This document shows positions 6,721 to 13,525 of a stretch of 30,606 nucleotides of DNA, piece after piece (within the stretch, counting starts at the first letter, position 1; each line of letters starts with the position of its first letter). This DNA is from a virus, in IMG/VR virus record IMGVR_UViG_3300049596_000214, positions 1 to 30,606 of that record, one strand, 5' to 3'. A model generated the notes under the pieces. It worked only from the letters and a program-made list of their open reading frames with translations. It was not told the DNA's origin and did no database searches. Made by a program: the position numbers and the translations under genes.

Positions 6721-7277
6721 TGAAAAACCTAATCGAAAAGCTGGTCTTAATTCAAAGTGAATTAAAAGCACCTAAAGGACAAACAAACAAATTCGGTGGT
6801 TACAAGTATCGCTCTTGTGAAGATATTTTAGAAGCCTTAAAACCACACTTAAAAGAGCAAGGTCTATTTTTATCAATTACCGATGAATTAGTAGCACAAG
6901 GCAATAGATACTACATCAAAGCAAGTGCAATCATTACCGATGGTGTAGACCGATGGTCGGTAGATGGTTGGGCAAGAGAAGAAGAAGTTAAGAAGGGAAT
7001 GGATAGTTCACAAATTACAGGTGCTTCTTCGTCTTATGCTCGTAAGTATGCGCTAAACGGATTGTTTGGCATTGATGACACAAAAGATAGTGATGCAACA
7101 AACGATGGCGACATTCCACAAATGCCAACGGTTAATTTACAAACTGCCGTTTATGATATTGGCTTGGCTAATAGTTTAGAAGGATTGAAAACAATTTGGG
7201 CGAAGTATCCACAATTCCAAAAGCAACAAGAGTTTATTGATGCAAAGGATAAAAAGAAAATTGAACTAAATGGATAA
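6720..7277 (+). CDS. erf: ERF-family single-strand annealing protein
   Basis: 185 aa, with the ERF signature GASSSYARKYALNGLFGIDD at residues 101-120 and the usual N-terminal helix and FGGYKYRSCEDILEALKPHL segment (25-44). ERF proteins form rings on single-stranded DNA and anneal complementary strands during phage recombination and circularisation. The length matches ERF proteins with a short C-terminal tail. The gene overlaps both neighbours by 1-8 bases and is followed by genes that look like partners, including a protein with an SSB-like tip at 7774. A PD-(D/E)XK nuclease at 9451 could supply resected ends. Confidence 0.9.
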   Translation: MKNLIEKLVLIQSELKAPKGQTNKFGGYKYRSCEDILEALKPHLKEQGLFLSITDELVAQGNRYYIKASAIITDGVDRWSVDGWAREEEVKKGMDSSQITGASSSYARKYALNGLFGIDDTKDSDATNDGDIPQMPTVNLQTAVYDIGLANSLEGLKTIWAKYPQFQKQQEFIDAKDKKKIELNG

Positions 7278-7746
7278 TCAGCTATTAACATTCGAGGGGT
7301 TGCAAGTGCAATCTCTCGATAAAGCCACTATAAGCAATCAAAGTCAGTTGGTTAAGGCAAACATACTTGATGGCAATTTGGATGCGTTAGAAGTCCTTAT
7401 ATCAGCCAAGAAGATGCAGGAACTTGGTAAGCAGCTGGAAGAAATAAGCAGACCAATAGCAGAAGATAGATTGGTTCTTGGTCGTGGCGAAGTTTATAAG
7501 TTTCAATCGGTAGAAGTAATTGAAAAAACAATAGGTTCGAGAACTGATTATTCAACTTGCAATGACCCGGAATGGGAGAGCCTTAACCAAGCATTGTGTG
7601 ATATTAAAGATGCTATCAAAAAGCGTGAAACATTTTTAAGCGCAATCACATCGCCTACTACAATCGTTACTAACGATGGTGAAATAATTACAATAAATCC
7701 ACCAATCAAGTCGGGTAGGCTTGGTTTATCTTTAACAATTAAATAA
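7270..7746 (+). CDS. Recombination-module hypothetical protein, 158 aa
   Basis: The gene starts inside the end of erf. The product has a beta-rich N-terminus (LLTFEGLQVQSLDKATI), a central helical part (LEVLISAKKMQELGKQLEEI; LNQALCDIKDAIKKRETFL) and a C-terminal strand pair ending in SGRLGLSLTIK. Proteins of this layout often follow ERF or bacteriophage Gp157-type genes in Bacteroidota phages, but no named domain can be assigned from the sequence. A role supporting single-strand annealing is suggested only by the overlap with erf. Confidence 0.8.
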   Translation: MDNQLLTFEGLQVQSLDKATISNQSQLVKANILDGNLDALEVLISAKKMQELGKQLEEISRPIAEDRLVLGRGEVYKFQSVEVIEKTIGSRTDYSTCNDPEWESLNQALCDIKDAIKKRETFLSAITSPTTIVTNDGEIITINPPIKSGRLGLSLTIK

Positions 7747-7747
7747 T

Positions 7748-7755
7748 TATATTTG
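7748..7755 (+). promoter_or_regulatory. Possible promoter -7 element (TATATTTG)
   Basis: TATATTTG lies in the 27-base gap before ATG 7774. The nearest upstream TTG (7721) is 24 bases away, longer than usual, so this may be an internal, weak promoter. Confidence 0.4.
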
Positions 7756-7773
7756 TCAATTAAATTTTAAACA

Positions 7774-7995
7774 ATGTCAGAAGAAAAAAAAGAAAGCTGG
7801 GGCGCTTGGAAAAAGCAAACCCCGAAAGGAGAAGTAATTAATTTTACTTTGGAAGGTAAACGCTATTCAATGTGGGTAAACTCCTACAAGAGCGAAGAGA
7901 AACAACCGGACTACAAAATTTATGTAAACGATTATGTAGCACCGACAACAAACACAAATGATTTAGAACCGAAGGCAACGGACTTGCCATTTTAA
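7774..7995 (+). CDS. Small SSB-like protein with DLPF C-terminal tip
   Basis: 73 aa. The body is beta-prone and aromatic (SWGAWKKQTPKGEVINFTL; YSMWVNSYKS; YKIYVNDYV), followed by a disordered Thr/Asn/Pro linker, and ends exactly in ATDLPF (D70-F73). Bacterial SSB ends in a similar acidic DDxPF tip that docks on recombination and replication proteins. The body is too short for a full OB fold of SSB, so this may be a minimal ssDNA-binding protein or a protein that imitates the SSB tip to recruit host SSB partners. Its position after erf fits either. A possible internal promoter precedes it. Confidence 0.65.
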   Translation: MSEEKKESWGAWKKQTPKGEVINFTLEGKRYSMWVNSYKSEEKQPDYKIYVNDYVAPTTNTNDLEPKATDLPF

Positions 7996-7997
7996 TT

Positions 7998-8156
7998 ATG
8001 ACACACGAAGAAGCAGTACAAGTTTTGGTTAATGCAGTAGCAGTAGCGCAAAACAAAGGAGCATTTACTTTAGGAGATGCAAAAGTAGTAATTGATGCGC
8101 TACAAATTGTAAAACCCGAACTATTTGTTCAACAAACCGAAGAAGTAACAGAGTAG
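7998..8156 (+). CDS. Small hypothetical protein, 52 aa
   Basis: ATG at 7998, two bases after the previous stop; TAG at 8154-8156. The product reads MTHEEAVQVLVNAVAVAQNK, then GAFTLGDAKVVIDALQIVKP and an acidic tail. It is a clean two-helix protein with Ala/Val-rich faces, and it ends just before a terminator, so it is the last gene of this block. Its 3' part contains a copy of the 13-bp palindrome seen in the early promoters (8124-8136). Function unknown. Confidence 0.75.
   Translation: MTHEEAVQVLVNAVAVAQNKGAFTLGDAKVVIDALQIVKPELFVQQTEEVTE
8124..8136. promoter_or_regulatory. 13-bp palindrome TTTGTTCAACAAA, candidate operator 2
   Basis: Same palindrome as at 5975 and 27258, here inside the 3' end of the 52-aa gene and preceded by CTA rather than TATA. 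It is not part of a clear promoter, so it may be an auxiliary binding site or chance in an AT-rich genome. Confidence 0.35.
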
Positions 8157-8163
8157 TAATTAT

Positions 8164-8190
8164 GGGAGGTGTAAAAGCCTCCCTTTTTTT
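8164..8190 (+). terminator. Rho-independent terminator
   Basis: GGGAGG (8164-8169) pairs with CCTCCC (8178-8183), loop of 8 bases, followed by 7 T. It separates the recombination block from the replication block. No clear promoter is seen between it and ATG 8200, so it may be leaky or regulated. Confidence 0.88.
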
Positions 8191-8199
8191 AAAATCATT

Positions 8200-8766
8200 A
8201 TGCAAGAAACGACAAAAGATTTGTGCTATTGGGCAGCACAACTATACCACACAGACCGAGTCCCTTCAGATATTATTTACGATAGAATATTAAATAGCAA
8301 ATCAAGGCTAAAAGAAGTCGCACAAGCGAAGCAATTAGTTGGGTATATGTTATATAACCATTTAGGTTTTACGCTTCAACAGGTAGCTTATGAATTGAAT
8401 TTAACTAATCATTCAACCATTATCTATTGGCTGGATAAAATACAAGTTCAACTTCGTACAAACCGAAGAATGCAATACCGTTATGATTATATGAAAGACG
8501 TATTGCGTGGTGAACAAAAACCAATCATTCGACAAGCATCAAGTGTATCAAACAAAAACGAATTAAGCGAAGCTGATATGCAGTTTATGAAATTAAATTT
8601 TAATAATGGGTATAGTGTTTCGTATTATTCCGATGTATTGCGAAAGAATAGACAACCTGTTAAATCATACTTACGATTTTTATTAAAAGAAATTAGTATA
8701 TTTAGCGCCCCGAAAGTAGATAGGTTTCGTACATCCGGGATTAAATCACAATCAATAGATTATTAA
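8200..8766 (+). CDS. DnaA domain IV-like replication/DNA-binding protein
   Basis: 188 aa. Residues 41-95 resemble the DnaA C-terminal DNA-binding domain: a helix (QAKQLVGYMLYNHLGFTLQQ), VAYELN, then TNHSTIIYWLDKIQ (69-82), corresponding to the DnaA RDHSTV signature that reads the DnaA box. There is no AAA+ domain, so it cannot open DNA alone. A second helical region (SEADMQFMKLNFNNGYSVSYYSDVLRK with a following KSYL) may be another helix-turn-helix. It lies next to the DUF4373 initiator, so it may recognise the phage origin or compete at DnaA boxes. Confidence 0.75.
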   Translation: MQETTKDLCYWAAQLYHTDRVPSDIIYDRILNSKSRLKEVAQAKQLVGYMLYNHLGFTLQQVAYELNLTNHSTIIYWLDKIQVQLRTNRRMQYRYDYMKDVLRGEQKPIIRQASSVSNKNELSEADMQFMKLNFNNGYSVSYYSDVLRKNRQPVKSYLRFLLKEISIFSAPKVDRFRTSGIKSQSIDY

Positions 8767-8767
8767 A

Positions 8768-9451
8768 ATGAAAAAAACTTACTACTTCCAACACGATTTT
8801 GAGGCGATAAGCGACCCTAAAATTCAGTACATTTTGGCAAAGTTTGGTGGCATTGGCTACGGTCTTTGGTGGCGCATTGTAGAAATGTTGCACCAAGAAG
8901 AAGATAACAGGTTAAAGCACAAGGAATATCTATACTTTGCATTGGCTAATCAATTACAATGCGAACAAGGTTTGGTAAAATCTTTTATTCAATCCTGCAT
9001 TGAAGATGTTGAACTTCTTGATAGTGATGGCGAATACTTTTGGAGTGAACGAGTGCTAAAGAATGTAGGTAAAATGCAAGAGTTAAAAGAAAAACGCTCA
9101 AGTGCTGGTAAAAAGAGTGCTGAAAAACGTACTGATAATCAGCAAGTTGCAACAAGTGTTGAACAAGTGCTAACAAGTGTTGAACAAATGCCAACAAAAG
9201 AAAACAAAAGAAAAGAAAATAAACTATATAGTAAGCCAAGTTTGAGTGAGGTTATTGATTTTTTTAATCAAAATGGTTATCAAGATGCAGGTGCTATAAA
9301 AGCATATACCTATTACGATGAAGGAAGCTGGACTGATAGTAATGGCAATAAGGTTAAAAATTGGAAACAAAAGATGCGTGGTATTTGGTTTCGTGATGAG
9401 TACAAGATTAATAAACCAACAGTAGCTAACTTCTCTTTACCTATAAACTAA
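8768..9451 (+). CDS. DUF4373 (Lin1244/Lin1753-like) replication initiator
   Basis: 227 aa. Residues 1-100 match the DUF4373 pattern (YYFQHDFEAISDPKIQYILAK at the start, GGIGYGLWWRIVEMLHQE, then FWSERVLKN). Next is the usual KRSSAGKKSAEKR basic linker. Residues about 124-140 are a direct repeat, TSVEQVL followed by TSVEQMP, then Lys-rich KENKRKENK. The C-terminal part (VIDFFNQNGY, WTDSNGNKVKNWKQKMRGIW) is the DnaD-like end common in such proteins. These proteins act as initiators or helicase-loader partners. The repeat is also visible in DNA as 21-bp units and may be the origin itself, as in lambda O. Confidence 0.85.
   Translation: MKKTYYFQHDFEAISDPKIQYILAKFGGIGYGLWWRIVEMLHQEEDNRLKHKEYLYFALANQLQCEQGLVKSFIQSCIEDVELLDSDGEYFWSERVLKNVGKMQELKEKRSSAGKKSAEKRTDNQQVATSVEQVLTSVEQMPTKENKRKENKLYSKPSLSEVIDFFNQNGYQDAGAIKAYTYYDEGSWTDSNGNKVKNWKQKMRGIWFRDEYKINKPTVANFSLPIN
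9136..9198. repeat. Three tandem 21-bp iteron-like units, copy A (candidate origin inside the initiator gene)
   Basis: Units at 9136-9156, 9157-9177 and 9178-9198. Units 2 and 3 both begin TGTTGAACAA and differ at few positions; unit 1 is more diverged. Each ends in (C/T)AACAAG or a close variant. A purine-rich AAAGAAAA tract follows to about 9222, then CTATATAG. A diverged copy is at 27344-27440. Confidence 0.7.
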
Positions 9452-9816
9452 TGAGCAACTTCAATAAAGATTTTAAATTTGATTTGGATTTTGGTGTTTT
9501 AAATGGAGAAACTTGGTTTCACGAAATTATGACCAATAAGACAATAGAGGTAAAGTGCGATAGGATGACAACCCAAACAGGTAATGTTTATATCGAGTAC
9601 GAAAGCAGAGGTAAGCCATCCGGTATAGCAACAAGCCAAGCCGATTATTGGGTTTACAAATTTGATAAAGAAAGTGCAATAGTTTTTAAAACCGATGCAC
9701 TTAAAGACAAATTAAAAAGATTAGTTAATTTAGGTATTGCAAAAGCAGATATTAAAGGTGGAGATAATAAAACTTCAAAAGGAGTTCTATTAAGTTTAAA
9801 AGATTTATTATATTAG
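9451..9816 (+). CDS. PD-(D/E)XK-like nuclease
   Basis: 121 aa starting at the last base of the initiator gene. The motif IEVKCDR gives E33-x-K35 with D37, followed by GNVYIEYESRGKPSGIATSQ and ADYWVY. This order (ExK, strand with IEYE, then Ser/Gly-Ile and AdyW) is common in PD-(D/E)XK fold endonucleases such as small phage resolvase- or exonuclease-like proteins. The upstream acidic residue may be D11, D13 or E20. It may cut replication or recombination intermediates. The fold is a motif-based inference. Confidence 0.65.
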   Translation: MSNFNKDFKFDLDFGVLNGETWFHEIMTNKTIEVKCDRMTTQTGNVYIEYESRGKPSGIATSQADYWVYKFDKESAIVFKTDALKDKLKRLVNLGIAKADIKGGDNKTSKGVLLSLKDLLY

Positions 9817-9837
9817 CCGAACTAAACCAAAAACAAA

Positions 9838-10845
9838 ATGATAAAAAAACTAACTGATTTCGAGAATGAAATTTTGGCATTTCATAAACAAGGTATTCAA
9901 AAAGGCGACTATTGTGGCTTTGATACTCTTGATGAATACTACACAAGGAAAGCTGGTAGTATGACATTCATACTTGCATCGCCACATTCCGGTAAAACTG
10001 AATTTAACCTTGAGTTATTGCTAAACCTTTCTTTACTTCATAACCAAAAGCACATTCTTTTTACACCCGAAACAGGCGATTATAAAGACATTGCTAAAGA
10101 ACTCGTATCGAAGTATTGTAAGAAGCAATTTTTTGCAAGTGATTTTGAGCATTGTACTGAAGCCGAAATTTATAATGCTATAAACTTTCTATCCGATAAA
10201 TTCTTTATTGTAGATAACGATGAAAATAGTTTTACGTTTGATGATATTATAAACCAAACAAAGCAGTTTGAACTTGATAATAAAGTTAAGATAGACAACA
10301 TTCTATTTGACCCATACAACGAGATTAAACACGATATGAAAGATTATGCAGGTCGCCAAGATTTATACATTGAAGATGCCATTGGTAAGTTAAGACGTTA
10401 TGCAAAGAAAGAAAATAAACACATCTTTATTTGTATGCACCCACAAGACCAAGCGCCAATAACCGAAAATGGAATTACTTTCTATCCACCACCACACCCA
10501 AGACAATCAGCTGGAGGGCAATCATTCTTTCGTAAAGCAATGGCATTCATAATTCTTTGGCGACCACCAAAAGGATTTATTGACAATGAAACGCAGCAAC
10601 CATACGAAGATAATGAAACACAAATACATATTGCAAAGGCAAAGCCGAAAGGTAGCGCTAAACTTGGTAAGTGTAAATTATATTTCGATTGGCGTAAAAA
10701 TAGATTTTATGAACGCAAAGATGATGGTATTTACTTTGGATTGGAAGCAAAGGCGAAGCGTGAGCGTAACGTGGAAGCTGGTAACTTGGAATTATCTGCA
10801 TTGAAGAATACATTTGGTAAAGAATTTAACGAAGCACCTTTTTAA
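9838..10845 (+). CDS. DnaB-like RecA-fold helicase/ATPase
   Basis: 335 aa, a single RecA-like ATPase domain without the DnaB N-terminal domain. Walker A is ASPHSGKT (47-54), with Ala instead of the usual first Gly. Walker B is NILFDPYNEI (D158). HIFICMHPQDQ (about 195-205) is the strand with the sensor His/Gln, and GGQSFFRKA (226-234) is the conserved DnaB-like motif with SxxF/RKA. It probably unwinds DNA 5'-3' at the phage fork. No primase or polymerase is encoded, so host enzymes must join it. It sits directly after initiator and nuclease genes. Confidence 0.82.
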   Translation: MIKKLTDFENEILAFHKQGIQKGDYCGFDTLDEYYTRKAGSMTFILASPHSGKTEFNLELLLNLSLLHNQKHILFTPETGDYKDIAKELVSKYCKKQFFASDFEHCTEAEIYNAINFLSDKFFIVDNDENSFTFDDIINQTKQFELDNKVKIDNILFDPYNEIKHDMKDYAGRQDLYIEDAIGKLRRYAKKENKHIFICMHPQDQAPITENGITFYPPPHPRQSAGGQSFFRKAMAFIILWRPPKGFIDNETQQPYEDNETQIHIAKAKPKGSAKLGKCKLYFDWRKNRFYERKDDGIYFGLEAKAKRERNVEAGNLELSALKNTFGKEFNEAPF

Positions 10846-10847
10846 AA

Positions 10848-11171
10848 ATGAGCAACTATAAGAACCATTTAAACAAACTACAAAGCCAACTTGAAGGATT
10901 AAGATACTTTCAAGATGAAAGGTTGAAACTTCTTATGCTTGGAATTGATTTACAAATTATCAATCGTGATTTAGAAGATTTAACTGGTTTTGATGATAGC
11001 ATTGATAAAGCATCTGCACTAACCACAAAAGCCAAAGAGTTATTTGATACTGCATTTGTTAGATACGAAGCAGCAGTCATACAACTTGATATTGTAAGAA
11101 GTGAGGCAATGGCTTTATGCGAATACACAAAGGATTTAGAAAAACAATTAGAAGCACATAAAGAATTGTAA
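10848..11171 (+). CDS. Coiled-coil hypothetical protein, 107 aa
   Basis: The gene begins two bases after the helicase stop. The product is almost entirely helical with heptads (NYKNHLNKLQSQLEGLRYF; ERLKLLMLGIDLQIINRDLE; YTKDLEKQLEAHKEL). One break occurs at LTGFDDSIDKA. It could be a helicase accessory or a dimeric adaptor; no family is recognised. Confidence 0.75.
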   Translation: MSNYKNHLNKLQSQLEGLRYFQDERLKLLMLGIDLQIINRDLEDLTGFDDSIDKASALTTKAKELFDTAFVRYEAAVIQLDIVRSEAMALCEYTKDLEKQLEAHKEL

Positions 11172-11172
11172 T

Positions 11173-11334
11173 ATGGATATTAAAGTAGAACACCAATCAT
11201 TTTCAAGTACAAATCCTATATGTGAAATAACTTTATCGGTTAAGTTTGATATAGAAATTAGTAAACTTCTTGAAATATGGAAAGGAGAATTGAATGAAGA
11301 AATACTTATACAATTAATGAAAAATAAAGCATAG
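11173..11334 (+). CDS. Small hypothetical protein, 53 aa
   Basis: ATG at 11173, one base after the previous stop; TAG at 11332-11334. Product begins MDIKVEHQSFSSTNPICEIT and then LSVKFDIEISKLLEIWKGEL with an acidic helix. The pattern of two beta strands and two helices looks structured. It fills a gap of 165 bases between two tightly spaced genes. Function unknown. Confidence 0.7.
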   Translation: MDIKVEHQSFSSTNPICEITLSVKFDIEISKLLEIWKGELNEEILIQLMKNKA

Positions 11335-11336
11335 TT

Positions 11337-11540
11337 ATGACACCAAAAGAAAAAGCAAAAGAGTTATATTTTGATTTCAGTGAAAATCTTTGGTATTCTA
11401 CTGAAGAAGATAAGCATTTGAATGGTAAACAATGTGCATTAATAGCAGTAGATGAGATATGGAATGCACTTGAAGGTGCAAGAGTTTTTGAGGAATATGA
11501 TTATTGGCAAGAAGTTAAACAAGAAATACTGAATTTGTGA
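11337..11540 (+). CDS. Small hypothetical protein, 67 aa
   Basis: 67 aa, starting 2 bases after the previous stop. The product (MTPKEKAKELYFDFSENLWY; LNGKQCALIAVDEIWNALEG; WQEVKQEILNL) is a helical bundle pattern often seen in small Bacteroidota phage proteins containing KqcALiavdEi. No function is known to me. Its stop overlaps the GTG start of the following nuclease gene (GTGA). Confidence 0.75.
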   Translation: MTPKEKAKELYFDFSENLWYSTEEDKHLNGKQCALIAVDEIWNALEGARVFEEYDYWQEVKQEILNL

Positions 11541-11932
11541 AGAATGCTGAAGACATTGTACAACTTGCAGTTGTAAACTACTTGCGTTTGAAATATCCGA
11601 AGATAAGATTTATGGCTAACTATCTTTCCGGTGCAAAGTTGCCGATGTATTTGGCAAAGAAAGCTAAAACACTTGGGCAAGCTGGGCAAGGCACACCCGA
11701 TTTGTTTATCTTTTTCAACAATGGTAAATACACTTCATTGGCAATAGAACTCAAGGCAAATGGTAAAACACCGTTTAAAAAGGATGGTATGTTGAGAAGT
11801 GATGAGCATTTGATTAAACAAAATGACTATATATGCTATCTAAATACTATTGGCTTTTATGCTACGTTCTGCGTTGGCATTGATGAAGCGATTAGCACAA
11901 TAGATAGATATATGGCAAATGAACTCGAATAA
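11537..11932 (+). CDS. VRR-NUC domain nuclease
   Basis: 131 aa with a GTG start at 11537 (GTGA overlap with the previous stop; the nearest ATG is out of frame). The VRR-NUC core is clear: EDIVQLAVVNYLRLKYP helix, GQGTPDLFIFF (P54-D55), SLAIELKANGK (E71-x-K73), then KQNDYICYLNTIGFYATFCVG. The family includes Holliday-junction and flap nucleases of the PD-(D/E)XK fold with a virus-type stand-alone form. Likely role: resolving recombination or replication junctions before packaging. It overlaps the sigma factor gene by 14 bases. Confidence 0.88.
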   Translation: MKNAEDIVQLAVVNYLRLKYPKIRFMANYLSGAKLPMYLAKKAKTLGQAGQGTPDLFIFFNNGKYTSLAIELKANGKTPFKKDGMLRSDEHLIKQNDYICYLNTIGFYATFCVGIDEAISTIDRYMANELE

Positions 11933-12470
11933 ATTAATAGCCGAGTATTACGAGAACAAAGAATTAGTTACTTTCTTTAAGAATATAGCTAATGAGTGGT
12001 GGGAAGAATTACGCCAAGATGTGTTTTTAACTGTATGCGAATACGATAAAGACAAGATTTTGGAAATGCAATCTAAAAAATACCTTAAATTCTTTATCAT
12101 TCGTATTGCTTTAAACCAATTCAGAAGCAAAACATCTAAATTTTATTACCAAAACTTCAAGAATAATAACATAGGCATTGCATTAACTGACGATGATATG
12201 GTTGAAAATGCCGATGCGATACTATATTCTAATCTTATTTACGATACTCAAGGCGAAACTGCTTACGATATTGTAGAAGCAAAGATAGTTTCAGCAGAAA
12301 AATCAATAGATAAACTCCGATACTTTGAATGTGAAGTGCTAAAATTATATTTAAGATTAGGTACTTACAAAAAAGTTTCTGAAGATACAGGTATTCCAAT
12401 TCGCACAATAGCCAACGGAGTAAAGAACGCAATTAAAAACGTACAATTAAATATCAAAGAAAATGAATGA
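11919..12470 (+). CDS. Phage sigma-70-family (ECF-like) RNA polymerase sigma factor
   Basis: 183 aa. Residues 25-75 look like sigma region 2 (EELRQDVFLTVCEYDKDKI, KYLKFFIIRIALNQFRSK). Residues 130-178 look like region 4, with a helix-turn-helix LRLGTYKKVSEDTGIPIRTI followed by ANGVKNAIKNV. The two are joined by an acidic linker. This is the two-domain ECF plan. It probably redirects host RNA polymerase to late promoters. The nonamer TTATATTTA, found 5 bases before four late or lysis starts, is a candidate target. It lies midway in the early/middle block, as expected for a switch. Confidence 0.75.
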   Translation: MNSNKLIAEYYENKELVTFFKNIANEWWEELRQDVFLTVCEYDKDKILEMQSKKYLKFFIIRIALNQFRSKTSKFYYQNFKNNNIGIALTDDDMVENADAILYSNLIYDTQGETAYDIVEAKIVSAEKSIDKLRYFECEVLKLYLRLGTYKKVSEDTGIPIRTIANGVKNAIKNVQLNIKENE

Positions 12471-12762
12471 GTTATTTTTAGTTATCGGTAGTGCTTGTGT
12501 TGGTTTCTCGTTTGCAGAGGTATCAATGTTACCACAAGCGTTTTCAAAATGGTTACTTGATAAATTTAACATTGGTAAAGATGTTAAGGGTTATCAATAC
12601 ATAAAAGTACCATACCGTTTAAAACCATTTGATTGTGGCTACTGCCTATCATTTTGGGTAGGTGTATTATCGTCTTATACTTTTAATTGTAATTTAATAG
12701 CTTCGGTAATGATTGGCTTCGCTGCATCTATCGTTGCTATCTTATTTAAAAAATGGTTGTAA
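12463..12762 (+). CDS. Membrane protein, DUF1360-like
   Basis: 99 aa with three hydrophobic segments: about 3-20 (LFLVIGSACVGFSFAEV), 62-75 (FWVGVLSSYTF) and 80-95 (LIASVMIGFAASIVAILF). A motif PFDCGYCLSFWVG sits in the middle and resembles the CxxC-xxFWxG signature of small DUF1360-type membrane proteins. The location is the inner membrane; the role is unknown. It may alter the host envelope or superinfection. It overlaps the sigma gene start-stop by 8 bases. Confidence 0.7.
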   Translation: MNELFLVIGSACVGFSFAEVSMLPQAFSKWLLDKFNIGKDVKGYQYIKVPYRLKPFDCGYCLSFWVGVLSSYTFNCNLIASVMIGFAASIVAILFKKWL

Positions 12763-13100
12763 TGGAATATTTAGAAAAAGCAATTTTAGAGAAATACAAA
12801 GAGCATTGGTATACTTTGCGAGATGCTGGATTTATTAAAAATCTAAATAAAGAAAGTGTTACTGAAATTGAAAGCGCTTATCAAAAAATAATTGACCCAA
12901 ACTTTTTTGTAAACAAGTGGTGTATGTCTTGCGTTGCCGAAATGGTACGCATATTATACGTTGCTACAAAGTTTGATGAGCAAGAGGTAATAGAAGAAGT
13001 TGTACAAGATATTGTACAAGATGTTGTACAAGAAGAAGTGATAATTGAAGAACAACCTAAACCACAACCTAAAAAGCGTGGTCGTAAAAAGAAAAGCTAA
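12762..13100 (+). CDS. Hypothetical protein with acidic repeats and basic tail
   Basis: The ATG at 12762 overlaps the previous stop (TAATG), which is this phage's usual pattern; an in-frame ATG at 12753 would add MVV and is less likely. 112 aa. The N-terminal 75 residues are helical (LEKAILEKYKEHWYTLRDAG; WCMSCVAEMVRILYVATK). Then come short acidic repeats (EEVVQDIVQDVVQEEV) and a basic end, PQPKKRGRKKKS. The tail looks like an AT-hook-type or general DNA/RNA-binding tail. The repeats come from three 12-bp DNA units at 13000-13035. Function unknown; the middle part may be a Cys-containing structural helix. Confidence 0.75.
   Translation: MEYLEKAILEKYKEHWYTLRDAGFIKNLNKESVTEIESAYQKIIDPNFFVNKWCMSCVAEMVRILYVATKFDEQEVIEEVVQDIVQDVVQEEVIIEEQPKPQPKKRGRKKKS
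13000..13035. repeat. Three tandem 12-bp units, each with palindrome TTGTACAA
   Basis: TTGTACAA begins at 13000, 13012 and 13024, exactly 12 bp apart. The following four bases are GATA, GATG and GAAG. They encode the VQD/VQE repeat of the overlapping gene. Confidence 0.8.
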
Positions 13101-13525
13101 TGCCTGTATTTAAATGTTCAAATGGCAAATACCGGGTAGGAAATTCGGATTGCATATACGATACTAAAGAGAAAGCCGAAGAAGTTTGGAGAGCATTACT
13201 TGTAAAAGGTATTTATGCCGAAGAAACTTATGATGACTACCCACAAGCAGCTACCGAAAATGCTAAACGTGCAATCAAGTACGCAGAAGAAAATGGTTGG
13301 GGTTCTTGTGGAACGCAAGTAGGTAAGGTTCGTGCAAATCAATTAGCAAATCGTGAACCAATATCAAGAGATACGATTGCGAGAATGAGTGCATTCCGTA
13401 GACACCAACAAAGCAAAGACACGCCATACGGAGAAGGTTGTGGTAAATTAATGTGGGACGCTTGGGGTGGCGATGAAGGTATTGATTGGGCTGAACGTAA
13501 ATTAAAAAAAATAGATGCTGAATAA
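13100..13525 (+). CDS. Hypothetical phage protein with a head-associated-type C-terminal domain
   Basis: 141 aa. Residues 1-35 form a small domain with FKCSNGKYRVGNSDCIYDTK. Residues 46-140 are YPQAATENAKRAIKYAEENG, SCGTQVGKVRANQLAN, ISRDTIARMSAFRRHQQ, and GCGKLMWDAWGGDEGIDWAE. I recall this second domain as an accessory domain joined to prohead protease or portal proteins in Bacteroidota phages, often near the packaging genes. Here it stands alone, far from the protease gene (23779). It may bind the capsid or DNA. The start overlaps the previous stop by one base. Confidence 0.65.
   Translation: MPVFKCSNGKYRVGNSDCIYDTKEKAEEVWRALLVKGIYAEETYDDYPQAATENAKRAIKYAEENGWGSCGTQVGKVRANQLANREPISRDTIARMSAFRRHQQSKDTPYGEGCGKLMWDAWGGDEGIDWAERKLKKIDAE

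Noticed and set aside
9136-9198. CRISPR array
   Set aside because: The 21-bp units are directly adjacent with no spacers and lie within a coding sequence.
12753-12761. Upstream ATG adding MVV to the 112-aa protein
   Set aside because: The ATG at 12762 gives the standard TAATG overlap seen throughout the genome.
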